Source: Larkinella knui | Lineage (GTDB): Bacteria; Bacteroidota; Bacteroidia; Cytophagales; Spirosomataceae | DNA: 64,000 bases | Direction: 5' to 3' | NCBI RefSeq assembly: GCF_003858645.1 | Contig: NZ_RQJP01000002.1 | Location: 434,001-498,000 of the forward strand | Part shown: piece by piece, positions 33,304-42,235 of the stretch | Position numbering within the stretch: the stretch's first letter is position 1 | Layout of the letters: each line of letters starts with the position of its first letter | Notes under the pieces: model-generated | Told to the model about the DNA's origin: nothing | Database searches by the model: none | What the model saw: only the letters and a program-made list of their open reading frames with translations | Position numbers and translations under genes: made by a program

Positions 33304-34797
33304 ATGGAAAACGAATCGCTCAACCACGTAGCCGCTGTCAATCAGACGGGTTTTGTAAAACGAAAAAAAACGCGCGCCCGAATCGGGGTGTTTGGCGTGG
33401 GCTATTTCAAATACTGGGACCAGTTTGATGGTTTGCTGGAAGACTTGATGGAAAAGCAAACGGCTTTTATCCGGAAAATCGAAGCACTCGACAGCGTGGA
33501 AATCATCGATTTTGGCCTGGTCGACGACGTGACCAAAGCGTACGAACTCGTCCCGAAACTTCAGGCTGCCAACCTCGACCTGATTTTTTGCGATATGCTC
33601 ACCTACGCCACCTCGAGCACGTTTGGAGTCGTTATCAAAAGCATTGAAACGCCGATTATCCTCGTAGCCCTGCAACCCGACAAAGCGATGGATTACAGCC
33701 GGGCGTCGACCTACCTGCAACTCTACAACGACGACATTTGCTCCCTGCCCGAATTTGCCGGTGTTGCCGTTCGGATGGGGAAAAAAGTACCGCAGATGAT
33801 CATCGGTACGCTCCACGACGACCCCGCTGCGGAAGCCGAAATTGAGGAATACTGTCGGATTGCGGCCGTTCTGCACGACCTCAAAACCGCCAAAATCGGG
33901 CACATTGGCCACCCCATCGAAGCCATGCTCGACATGCATTCGGATTCAACCATGCTGACGGCGCACTTTGGTGCCCACATCGTGCAGTGTGAAGCCCACG
34001 AAATTGTCACGCACTACCAGCAAGCCACGGAAGACGAGATTCTAGCGGTTCAGGATCAGATTCTGGCGTTTTTCGACACGCCCGACCCGGTATCGGATCC
34101 GATTTCTGAAAAACTCCGGGATTCGGATCTGCGGATTGCCGCTCAGGTCGCCGTGGCGCTGGAAAAATTTGTCAAGGCGAAAAAACTGGACGGACTGGCT
34201 TACTACTACGACGGTCCCGATGGCAGCGACACGCGGGTGGTGATGTCGAATCTGATCGTGGGCAACTCCCTGCTCCAGGGCGCCGGATTTCCGATGTGTG
34301 GCGAATCGGATCTGAAAACCTGCATTGCCATGCTGATCATGGAGCGCCTGGGCATCGGTGGCAGTTTCGCCGAATTTCACCCGGTCGATTTTAAAGAAGA
34401 TTTTGTGCTGGTCGGTCACGACGGCCCGCACAACATCGCCATCGCCGACGGCCAGCCGGTTTTACGCAGTCTGAAAAAATACCACGGCAAACCCGGTTTT
34501 GGCGCGGGCGTCGAGTTCAAGATCAAACAGGGACCGATTACGATGCTGAGTATCAACTCGACGTATGAAGGAAAAATGAAATTCATCATTGCCGAAGGCG
34601 AGTCGCTGGCCGGGCCCATTCCACCAACGGGCAACACCAACACGCGCGGTTTTTTCAAACCGGACGTCCGCACGTTCCTCAAACGATGGATCAAGGAAGG
34701 GCCAACGCACCACTTTGCGCTGGGCGTCGGCCACCACGCCGAAACGATCCGGAAGATTGCCGATTACCTGAAAATCGAATCCGTCATTATCAATTGA
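33304..34797 (+). CDS. L-arabinose/L-fucose isomerase family protein
   Basis: A 497-residue aldose-ketose isomerase of the AraA/FucI superfamily, probably Mn-dependent. The pattern of metal/catalytic residues can be matched to E. coli AraA by order and spacing: Glu334 (MCGESD), Glu357 (FAEFHP), His372 (LVGHDG) and a late His near 477 (LGVGHH). N-terminal RIGVFGVGYFKYWDQF is also typical. Because its neighbours are GH106 enzymes, the sugar could be rhamnose-related, arabinose or fucose; the sequence does not decide. It is 38 nt upstream of susC and probably in its operon. Confidence 0.8.
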   Translation: MENESLNHVAAVNQTGFVKRKKTRARIGVFGVGYFKYWDQFDGLLEDLMEKQTAFIRKIEALDSVEIIDFGLVDDVTKAYELVPKLQAANLDLIFCDMLTYATSSTFGVVIKSIETPIILVALQPDKAMDYSRASTYLQLYNDDICSLPEFAGVAVRMGKKVPQMIIGTLHDDPAAEAEIEEYCRIAAVLHDLKTAKIGHIGHPIEAMLDMHSDSTMLTAHFGAHIVQCEAHEIVTHYQQATEDEILAVQDQILAFFDTPDPVSDPISEKLRDSDLRIAAQVAVALEKFVKAKKLDGLAYYYDGPDGSDTRVVMSNLIVGNSLLQGAGFPMCGESDLKTCIAMLIMERLGIGGSFAEFHPVDFKEDFVLVGHDGPHNIAIADGQPVLRSLKKYHGKPGFGAGVEFKIKQGPITMLSINSTYEGKMKFIIAEGESLAGPIPPTGNTNTRGFFKPDVRTFLKRWIKEGPTHHFALGVGHHAETIRKIADYLKIESVIIN

Positions 34798-34835
34798 TAA
34801 ACACCCGGTAAACCAGATTTCTAAATCCTCCTACT

Positions 34836-37800
34836 ATGAATGAGTATCTATTTCACCGACTGCGATTACCGCTGATGGTCAGCCTGTTCGCCCTGCTGAC
34901 CGTCGGCAACGTCGCCCTGGCCCAATCGGCCGGAAAAATCACGATCAGCGGAAAAATCACCGCCCAGGAAGACGGCCAGCCGTTGGTCGGTGCCACCGTC
35001 ACGGAAAAAGGAACCACGAACGGAACGACCTCCGATCCTGAAGGTACCTTTAAACTGTCCGTATCGCCCAATGCCACGGTGGTCGTCAGCTTCATTGGCT
35101 ATGCCCCCCAGGAAGTACTGGTTAAAAACCGTTCGGCGATTAATGTAAGTCTAAAAACCGACCAGCAGCAATTGCAGGATGTCGTGGTGGTGGGCTACGG
35201 AACCCAGCGCAAAAAGGATTTGACCGGTTCGATTGTCAATCTTTCCAGTAAAGATCTGGTTCCGGTGCCGTCGGCGACGAGCGTCGATCAGATGATGCAG
35301 GGGAAAGTCGCCGGGGTCCAGATTACACAAACCTCGGGTGCGCCGGGCGGGAACGTCAACGTCGTTATTCGCGGCATCAGCTCGATTACCGGCGGCAATT
35401 CGCCCTTGTACGTGGTCGACGGCTATGCCATCGGAACAGGCGGTGGCGGCTCCGATTTGAGCACTTTCAGCTCCAGTTCGTATTCAGCCAGTGGCATTGC
35501 CAGCAGCAGTTCGACCAACCGGATCAACCCGCTCAGTACCATCAATCCGTCCGATATTGAATCCATTCAGGTCCTGAAAGATGCTTCGGCAACCGCCATT
35601 TACGGGTCACGCGGAGCCAATGGCGTGGTCATTATCACGACCAAACGCGGAAAAGTCGGCAAACCGACGATCAGCTTCGAGCATTCGACCGGCATTCAGC
35701 AATTAGCCAAAAAACTCAAGCTGTTAACGCCCCGCGAGTATGCCGAATTCGTGGCCGAAGGTCGCGACAATGCCTGGGTGTTTGCCGGTGGAAAAGCCAC
35801 GGACCCCAACAACCTGCGCAGTACGGCAACGCAGGTGAAACCCGAATTCCGCAACCTGGACCAGTTTGCCAACTCCGGCTACGGCACCGACTGGCAGGAT
35901 GTTATTTTCCAGCAGGGCCTGGTGCAGAACTACCAGCTATCGGCCAGCGGGACGAGCAAAGACGTCGGTTATTATGTCTCAGGCGGTTTTTTCGACCAGA
36001 AAGGCATCGTCATTGGCTCGAACTTCAAGAAATTCACGCTGCGGACCAACATCGACGCGCAGTTGACCGAAAAGCTAAAAATCGGCGCTTCGTTTTCGGG
36101 GGCGCATTCGTACGGTGATTTTGCCCGCGCGGAAGGCCACTTGCAATACCGCGGACTGATTTCGGCGGCATTGGCCAGCGACCCGACCATTCCGGTTTAC
36201 AATCCCGACGGCACGCCGTATTCGGAATTTTCCAGCCCAACCGGTATTCCGGTGGAAAATCCGGTGATTATTGCGGCCGAATTTTCGGATAAACGCAACA
36301 ATACCAACGTCTTCACGAACAATTACCTGCAATACGAACTGGCGCCCGGCCTGCTCTTCAAAACCTCCGTCGGGGTCAACTATTCCAACAACGTAACCCG
36401 CTTGTGGAAATCGTCGAAAGTCGGTTTGGCCACCAGCCGGACCGGCGCGGCTACGGCCGGCGTTACGGAAATTAAAAGTCTGAACTGGCTGAATGAGAAC
36501 ACGTTGAATTACCGCCACCGGTTTGGCGAAAAACACGATTTTGATGCGTTAGTGGGTTTTACTGCCCAGAAAAATACCGATGAAGTGCTCCAGGCCGGTG
36601 CGTCCGATTTCCCGACGGACTACGTGCCTTATCTGGCCGCCGGGGCCGTCACGTCCGGGACGAACTACAAAAGCGAATGGTCGATGCTGTCGTGGCTCGC
36701 CCGGGTGAATTACACGCTGGCCGGAAAATACCTGTTTACGGCAACGATCCGGAAAGATGGCAGCTCGCGGTTTGGGTCCAAAAACCGCTGGGGCACGTTC
36801 CCGTCGCTTTCTTTCGCCTATCGCCTGTCGGATGAAGCGTTTATGAAGCCGGTCAGCTTCATCAGCGATTTGAAAATTCGGGCCAGCTACGGTATTTCGG
36901 GCAATAATCTCATTCCGAATTACGCCAGCCAGGGCCTGCTGAGTATCTCGCGCAATGTGCAGAACGGCCAGGTTCTTTCGGGCGTGATTCCTTCGAGTCT
37001 GGCCAACGACGTTCTGACCTGGGAGCAGTCCGTACAAACCAATCTGGGCCTCGATCTGGCGTTGTTCAACAACCGGATTTCGGTGGTGGTGGATGCTTAC
37101 CGCGCCCACAAAAAGAACCTGCTGCTGAACGTCATCCTGCCCGCAGCATCCGGTTTTAGCAGTTCGTTGCAAAACATCGGTGAAGTCGAAAACAAAGGTC
37201 TGGAGCTGACGGTCAACTCGCAGAATATCGCCAAAGGACCTTTCCAGTGGAGTACGGATTTTAACATTAGCTGGAACCGCAATAAAGTACTGGCGCTCAA
37301 TTCGGCCACATCCCGCATCCAAACCTCTGATTTTCAGGTCGCTCAGGTGGGCTATCCTATTTCCAGCTTCCGTTTGCTCAACATTCTGGGCGTCTTTCAG
37401 ACGCAGGAAGAAGTCAACAGCAGTCCCAAGCAGCATCCGAAAGTGCAGCCGGGCGACTACCGCTACCAGGATGCCGACGGCAACGGAACCATCAACCAGT
37501 CGGACCGCACCATCGTCGGCAATCCGTGGCCCAAGTTTACGTTCGGATTTGGCAACCGGTTTAGCTATAAAAATCTGAGTCTGAATGTGAGCATCAATGG
37601 GTCGCAGGGCAACGATATCTATTTCCAGGGTGGCGAAGTGAACCTGAACGCAGCCGGTGTTCAAAACCAGCTCTCGATCATGGCCGACCGCTGGAAATCG
37701 CCGACCAGTCCGGGAACGGGCCAGTTTTCGCGGGCCATCCGCAACGACTACGCCTTTGGTTTCTCTTCCGGAACCACCAAGTATTTGTTCGACGGCTCCT

Positions 37801-38039
37801 ACGTCCGCATCCGGAATGTCAACCTGGCCTACGCCTTTCCGCAGCCGCTGGTTAGCAAGCTGAAATTACAGGCGCTTTCGGTGTATGCCGACGTGACAAA
37901 CCTGTACACGTTCACGAAATACCCCGGCTACGATCCGGAAGGCAGCACCACCGGCGACAACATTGCCCGCAGCGGGATCGACTTCTTCGCCTATCCAAAC
38001 CCACGAACCTACACGCTCGGCTTGCGGGTAACGTTCTAA
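34836..38039 (+). CDS. SusC/RagA-family TonB-dependent transporter
   Basis: A 1067-residue outer-membrane importer without an STN domain, unlike the one at 3647-7237. It has a signal peptide (to about residue 30), a carboxypeptidase-like regulatory domain (GKITAQEDGQPLVGATVTEK, about 38-110), and a plug that begins DVVVVGYGTQRKKDLTGS and contains VLKDASATAIYGSRGANGVV. The plug holds an unusual Ser-rich insertion (FSSSSYSASGIASSSS, about residue 210-225). A beta barrel follows, ending TYTLGLRVTF. Paired with SusD 27 nt downstream. Regulation is therefore not through FecR but perhaps through the GntR gene at the end of the locus. Confidence 0.95.
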   Translation: MNEYLFHRLRLPLMVSLFALLTVGNVALAQSAGKITISGKITAQEDGQPLVGATVTEKGTTNGTTSDPEGTFKLSVSPNATVVVSFIGYAPQEVLVKNRSAINVSLKTDQQQLQDVVVVGYGTQRKKDLTGSIVNLSSKDLVPVPSATSVDQMMQGKVAGVQITQTSGAPGGNVNVVIRGISSITGGNSPLYVVDGYAIGTGGGGSDLSTFSSSSYSASGIASSSSTNRINPLSTINPSDIESIQVLKDASATAIYGSRGANGVVIITTKRGKVGKPTISFEHSTGIQQLAKKLKLLTPREYAEFVAEGRDNAWVFAGGKATDPNNLRSTATQVKPEFRNLDQFANSGYGTDWQDVIFQQGLVQNYQLSASGTSKDVGYYVSGGFFDQKGIVIGSNFKKFTLRTNIDAQLTEKLKIGASFSGAHSYGDFARAEGHLQYRGLISAALASDPTIPVYNPDGTPYSEFSSPTGIPVENPVIIAAEFSDKRNNTNVFTNNYLQYELAPGLLFKTSVGVNYSNNVTRLWKSSKVGLATSRTGAATAGVTEIKSLNWLNENTLNYRHRFGEKHDFDALVGFTAQKNTDEVLQAGASDFPTDYVPYLAAGAVTSGTNYKSEWSMLSWLARVNYTLAGKYLFTATIRKDGSSRFGSKNRWGTFPSLSFAYRLSDEAFMKPVSFISDLKIRASYGISGNNLIPNYASQGLLSISRNVQNGQVLSGVIPSSLANDVLTWEQSVQTNLGLDLALFNNRISVVVDAYRAHKKNLLLNVILPAASGFSSSLQNIGEVENKGLELTVNSQNIAKGPFQWSTDFNISWNRNKVLALNSATSRIQTSDFQVAQVGYPISSFRLLNILGVFQTQEEVNSSPKQHPKVQPGDYRYQDADGNGTINQSDRTIVGNPWPKFTFGFGNRFSYKNLSLNVSINGSQGNDIYFQGGEVNLNAAGVQNQLSIMADRWKSPTSPGTGQFSRAIRNDYAFGFSSGTTKYLFDGSYVRIRNVNLAYAFPQPLVSKLKLQALSVYADVTNLYTFTKYPGYDPEGSTTGDNIARSGIDFFAYPNPRTYTLGLRVTF

Positions 38040-38066
38040 TCGACTGACGGTTAAACCATCATTACC

Positions 38067-39506
38067 ATGAAAAAGAAACTAATTGTTTTTCTGATACTGG
38101 CCGGCTCGGCTTTTTCCTGCAAGGATTTTCTGGACTTAAACCCGGATTACCAAATCAGCGACCAGACGTTTTACGAAAACCAAAACGACTACGAAACGGC
38201 CTTGACGGGGGTCTACAGCACGTTCCGGGGCTTGTTCAGCAGCAGTGCGATCCTGTATCTGGCGGAACTCGACACCGACAATACCGAGATTCAGTGGTCG
38301 TCGCCCTCCGCCGATGAGATGCAGATGGACCAGAATGCCCCAACCTCGACCAACGCTTTTGTGTCGAGTTCGTGGAACACCTGCCTCTATACAATCTCGC
38401 GGAGCAACGCCATTCTGACCCGAATCGACGGGGCTTCGTTCGATCAGGCCACCAAAGACCGGATCAAGGGCGAAGCGAAGTTTCTGCGGGCCTACAGCTA
38501 TTTTTACCTCGTTCGGCTGTTTGGCACGGCGCCCATCATTAGCCAGACGTTCAGCAGTCCGTCGCAGGTTACGTCGGCCGACCTGACGCTAAAGCCGAAA
38601 GATGAGGTGTATAAAGTGATTCTGGCCGATCTGGCCGAAGCCGAAACGCTGTTACCCGCCACGCTCAATTCGGACCGGACCCGGGCCTCACGCCCGACCG
38701 TCAAAGCGGTTTTGGGCAAAGTGCATCTGACGCTGAAAAATTACGATCTGGCTGCAACGAAGCTCAAAGAAGTCATCGATGCCAAAACATATTCGCTGGT
38801 GGCCGATTACAAAACGCTGTTTACCAACGGCAATAACAACCTGCCGGAGTCGATTTTTGAAATCGAATACGTGGCGGGTCGGAGCATGGGCAACAATTAT
38901 TCCGCCATCTTCACCCCGGCCATCACCAGCATGGCCATTTTCCCAAACAACCTGCAAGGCTCCGGCCGGATTGTTCCGACGCTGGATCTGATCAGGGCCT
39001 ACGAACCCGGTGATGCCCGCAAGGCCGTTTCGGTCAACGACTCGGTTTTGCTGATTGGCGGTAAGAAATCGTACAGCCGCTACGGGTTGAAATTCGTGGA
39101 TTTTAAAGCCATCGACCTGTCCGACGGCACCGTTACCTTTACGGTTCTTCGCTATGCCGACGTCTTGCTGATGTATGCCGAAGTGCTGAACGAACAGGGC
39201 AAAACCGCCGACGCGCTGCCTTACCTGAACCAGGTTCGGAAACGGGCGGGACTGGCCGATAAAACCGGCTTGAGTCAGGCCGATCTGCGGCTGGCGATTG
39301 AAAAAGAACGTCGCGTGGAGTTTTTACTGGAAGGGCAACGCTGGTTCGATCTGGTGCGGACAGGCCGGGCACAAACCGTGCTGAACGCCCATTATGCCAG
39401 CCTGAATCTTTCGTTCAAAGTCGATGATTTCGAGCTGGTCTTCCCGATTCCGCAGAACGAAGTCGACCTGAACCCGACGCTGATCAAGCAAAACCCGGGG
39501 TATTGA
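38067..39506 (+). CDS. SusD/RagB-family nutrient-binding lipoprotein
   Basis: A 479-residue surface lipoprotein: lipobox AFSC places the lipidated Cys at about residue 18. SusD features include the early FLDLNPDYQISDQTFY, helical IKGEAKFLRAYSYFYLVRLF, LRYADVLLMYAEVLNEQGK, QVRKRAGLADKTG, EKERRVEFLLEGQRWFDLVR and the tail NPGY. It caps the preceding SusC. Its stop codon is followed, after 5 nt, by a family-A palindrome. Confidence 0.95.
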   Translation: MKKKLIVFLILAGSAFSCKDFLDLNPDYQISDQTFYENQNDYETALTGVYSTFRGLFSSSAILYLAELDTDNTEIQWSSPSADEMQMDQNAPTSTNAFVSSSWNTCLYTISRSNAILTRIDGASFDQATKDRIKGEAKFLRAYSYFYLVRLFGTAPIISQTFSSPSQVTSADLTLKPKDEVYKVILADLAEAETLLPATLNSDRTRASRPTVKAVLGKVHLTLKNYDLAATKLKEVIDAKTYSLVADYKTLFTNGNNNLPESIFEIEYVAGRSMGNNYSAIFTPAITSMAIFPNNLQGSGRIVPTLDLIRAYEPGDARKAVSVNDSVLLIGGKKSYSRYGLKFVDFKAIDLSDGTVTFTVLRYADVLLMYAEVLNEQGKTADALPYLNQVRKRAGLADKTGLSQADLRLAIEKERRVEFLLEGQRWFDLVRTGRAQTVLNAHYASLNLSFKVDDFELVFPIPQNEVDLNPTLIKQNPGY

Positions 39507-39511
39507 GAACT

Positions 39512-39608
39512 AACTATTTCGCGGAGTTGAGCGGAGTAAAAGGAGTTGCGCAGAGAAAAAATAACTCCGCTGAACTCCTTTTACTCCGCTCAACTCCGCG
39601 AAACAACC
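39512..39608. repeat. Long intergenic palindrome, family A copy 2
   Basis: Two 44-nt arms (39512-39555 and 39565-39608) around a 9-nt A-rich spacer. Core TTTCGCGGAGTTGAGCGGAG matches in both arms and is nearly identical to 9444-9543. It lies inside the glycan locus between susD and the next gene and is open in frame with it, giving a false 38-codon N-terminal extension. Confidence 0.93.
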
Positions 39609-39616
39609 TTAAGTAT

Positions 39617-42136
39617 ATGCGCCTAGCCACCTTACTCACCCTGCTTCTGTGCGGTTTTATCCCCACCGAAACGCCGAATCTGGACAATTCCACGCTAAAA
39701 GGAAAGCCGTTCAACAACATCACGCTGGAAGCCTCGCTCAAGCCGTTCAAGAAGAACGACAAGGCGTATATCCAGCAGGTGGCAACGGAGCTGTTCACCC
39801 AATGGCAATCGCTCCTGCGGCATACGGACACGGTTTCGGTGATGCTCTGGACGTCGGACGGGTCGGAGATTCTGGATTACAAGGGCAACCTGAACCAGCC
39901 GCTGGAATGGGCGCGCTACATCGGCAACCCGAACACGGAACACGAAGTCGGTTCGGGTCCGAAAGAGCTCTCACTCCACGAACGGGCCTACCTGTACATG
40001 GAAAACCCGCCCCGGTTTACCTACGGCGACCTGAAGTTCATCATTCGAACGCTGAAAGAAACCGGCCAGCGGATTACCGGCAAACCGGTGCGGATTGGGG
40101 CTACGTTCGACCCGGGTCCGGAATTTGCCAAATCGGAGTTCAAGTACAAAAAACACCCCGAAATTCTGGGTGGCAACGCGATGGGCCACAAAACGATGGT
40201 CAGTTGTTACTCGACGCTGAATGCCGATTCAGAAGCGTATGCCGGTTTTCCAAAAGGCATTCCCGCCAATACACCGTTTGGCACGTTTTTAGGTCGTCAG
40301 AGCCAGCATTTCCTCACGGATCTGGGTTACGATTACATCTGGCTCAGCAACGGGTTTGGCTTTGGTGTCGAAGGCTGGTCGTCCACGGGTGCGACGTTTA
40401 CGGGCAAGGCGTTTTTGCCGGAAAAACTGGCGAATACAAAAGAACTGATTGCCGGTTTCTGGAACCTGTTTCGGAAAGAATGCCCGGATTTTCAGATCCA
40501 GACGCGGGGAACCAACCTCTCCACCGGTGCGGATCTGGCGCGCGATGGCGTCGATCTGAGGCAGATTTACAACGGAAAATACAATATGCTGCCGCCCCCC
40601 AATTCGCCCTGGGCGGCTCTGGACGGCGATTTTGGCCTGGAAATGGTGGGCTACATGTCGCGCATGGCCGAGTTGCCCGACGAGCGGTATCTGTTCCGGT
40701 ATTATACCCACGATCCGTGGTGGGTCAACAGTCCGTGGCTCGACCGTTATGGGCAGGAACCGCACGACATCTACCTGCCGTTGTCGGTGGCCCGCATTAA
40801 CGCGAAGGGCGAAATCCGGCTGCCGACACACCTGAATTTCCTGACCGCCGACAATTCCTACGGCGAGATGCCCGCGCAGGTGCCCGACGAGGTCATTCCC
40901 CACATTCTGAAAGCCCGCTACGATTCGCCGACGGCTCCGGGGCCGCTGGTGTGGGTCTATCCGTTCGAGGAATACCACAACTGGGCCTACAAACAGCCGG
41001 ACCGACTGCCGGAAATTTATTACGGCGACTGGATCATCCGCCAGGCGATCAACAACGGTTTTCCGCTCAATACCATCATCTCGACGAGTTCGTTCCAGAA
41101 AGTGGTGGCAGCCAAACCCGCCTATTTCAATGAGTCCATTCTGGTATCGATTGTGCCGGAAGCCGGTTCTCCGCTCGAAAAAACGCTGATCGATTTTGTG
41201 GAGAATGGCGGCAAACTGCTCGTCTACGGCCCCGCCGATCACGCCGGAGCGGTTTTTCTAAATCTGCTGAATCTCCGGAATACGAAAGCGATTGAAGGCG
41301 AATTTCAGGTAAACTCATCGATTACGGTGGATCAACTGACCAAACCTTATCCCAACAAAATCGTCCATCAGGCGCTGTTTTCGGGGGGCGGTGTGGCGAC
41401 GCAGGTCAAAAACAAAGCCGATGCCGGAACGAAAGTGCTGGCAACAATGACCCAGGCCGGAAGCGAACGCGACGTGGTTTGGGTGCGTGAAAACCAGGCG
41501 TGGAAAGGCGGCAAAGTGGCGTATGTCCGCGGCACCAATTCGAGCCGGTTTACGGGGGGCAAACTCCTGACGCCCGACAATCCGGAGCAACTGTTTACGG
41601 GGCCTCTGCTGATGCGGTATGTACTGAAGGAATTCGGCGTCGACTACCGCGTCGACAAACGGAACCCGGCGGTTAAAAACCCGGTATTGACCATTTCGCG
41701 GAGTAGCAACGGCTTCATGTTTTCCGGGTATTGTCCGAATACCACCCTCACCCACCGGTTTAAGCTGCCGCAGGGCGCGCCCATTCTGACGGGCTATGAA
41801 ACGGAGTTGGCCGATGGGTATTCGGTGTATTCGATGCCTAAAGCCTGGCACCGCGAAAGCCGTTTTTTTGTCGATCAGGCCGACGGCATGGTTTCCTGTC
41901 AGGAAATGACGTCGGGCGTACAACACATGAAACGCTGCGTTCGCCTGACGGGTCTGAAAAACGCGACGGTCCGGATTTACCCGGATGACGACGTGACGGA
42001 GCAAAGCCTGAACGTCTACACGAACGCGGGTTATCCGTGGAAAAAAGGAAAAACCGCCGTTAAAACCGGTGATAAAAAGTACGGCAAGCATTACGTTATC
42101 GAGAATGTAACCGGTGATCTGGTCGCGTTTTGGTAG
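39617..42136 (+). CDS. Exported protein of unknown function in the glycan locus
   Basis: An 839-residue protein with a short signal peptide (MRLATLLTLLLCGFIP). I do not recognise a named family. Residues about 40-510 have the look of a TIM-barrel enzyme (FKKNDKAYIQQVATELFTQW, IRTLKETGQRITGKPVRIG, DYIWLSNGFGFGVEGWSS, YYTHDPWWVNSPWLDRYG). Residues about 530-680 resemble a GATase-like domain (LIDFVENGGKLLVYGPADHA). The C-terminal part is probably beta-rich. It might be a glycosidase, given its place between SusD and two GH106 proteins, but catalytic residues cannot be assigned. The start at ATG 39617 is chosen because upstream codons are palindrome. Confidence 0.7.
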   Translation: MRLATLLTLLLCGFIPTETPNLDNSTLKGKPFNNITLEASLKPFKKNDKAYIQQVATELFTQWQSLLRHTDTVSVMLWTSDGSEILDYKGNLNQPLEWARYIGNPNTEHEVGSGPKELSLHERAYLYMENPPRFTYGDLKFIIRTLKETGQRITGKPVRIGATFDPGPEFAKSEFKYKKHPEILGGNAMGHKTMVSCYSTLNADSEAYAGFPKGIPANTPFGTFLGRQSQHFLTDLGYDYIWLSNGFGFGVEGWSSTGATFTGKAFLPEKLANTKELIAGFWNLFRKECPDFQIQTRGTNLSTGADLARDGVDLRQIYNGKYNMLPPPNSPWAALDGDFGLEMVGYMSRMAELPDERYLFRYYTHDPWWVNSPWLDRYGQEPHDIYLPLSVARINAKGEIRLPTHLNFLTADNSYGEMPAQVPDEVIPHILKARYDSPTAPGPLVWVYPFEEYHNWAYKQPDRLPEIYYGDWIIRQAINNGFPLNTIISTSSFQKVVAAKPAYFNESILVSIVPEAGSPLEKTLIDFVENGGKLLVYGPADHAGAVFLNLLNLRNTKAIEGEFQVNSSITVDQLTKPYPNKIVHQALFSGGGVATQVKNKADAGTKVLATMTQAGSERDVVWVRENQAWKGGKVAYVRGTNSSRFTGGKLLTPDNPEQLFTGPLLMRYVLKEFGVDYRVDKRNPAVKNPVLTISRSSNGFMFSGYCPNTTLTHRFKLPQGAPILTGYETELADGYSVYSMPKAWHRESRFFVDQADGMVSCQEMTSGVQHMKRCVRLTGLKNATVRIYPDDDVTEQSLNVYTNAGYPWKKGKTAVKTGDKKYGKHYVIENVTGDLVAFW

Positions 42137-42235
42137 GCTGGTCGGGATTTGAAATCTTGACCCCTTCTGTCCCGGATCGCCGGGCGACCCGTTGCAATCC
42201 GATTTTACGAGTCCTAAACCCTATAAACCGTCCCG

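Noticed and set aside
39503-39616. In-frame N-terminal extension (38 codons) of the exported protein at 39617
   Set aside because: The extension is translated family-A palindrome, begins with TTG inside the susD stop region, and would place the signal peptide internally.
39649-40800. 383-codon frame overlapping the exported glycan-locus protein
   Set aside because: A plus-one-frame shadow without start context or recognisable domain; the main frame has signal peptide and conserved blocks.
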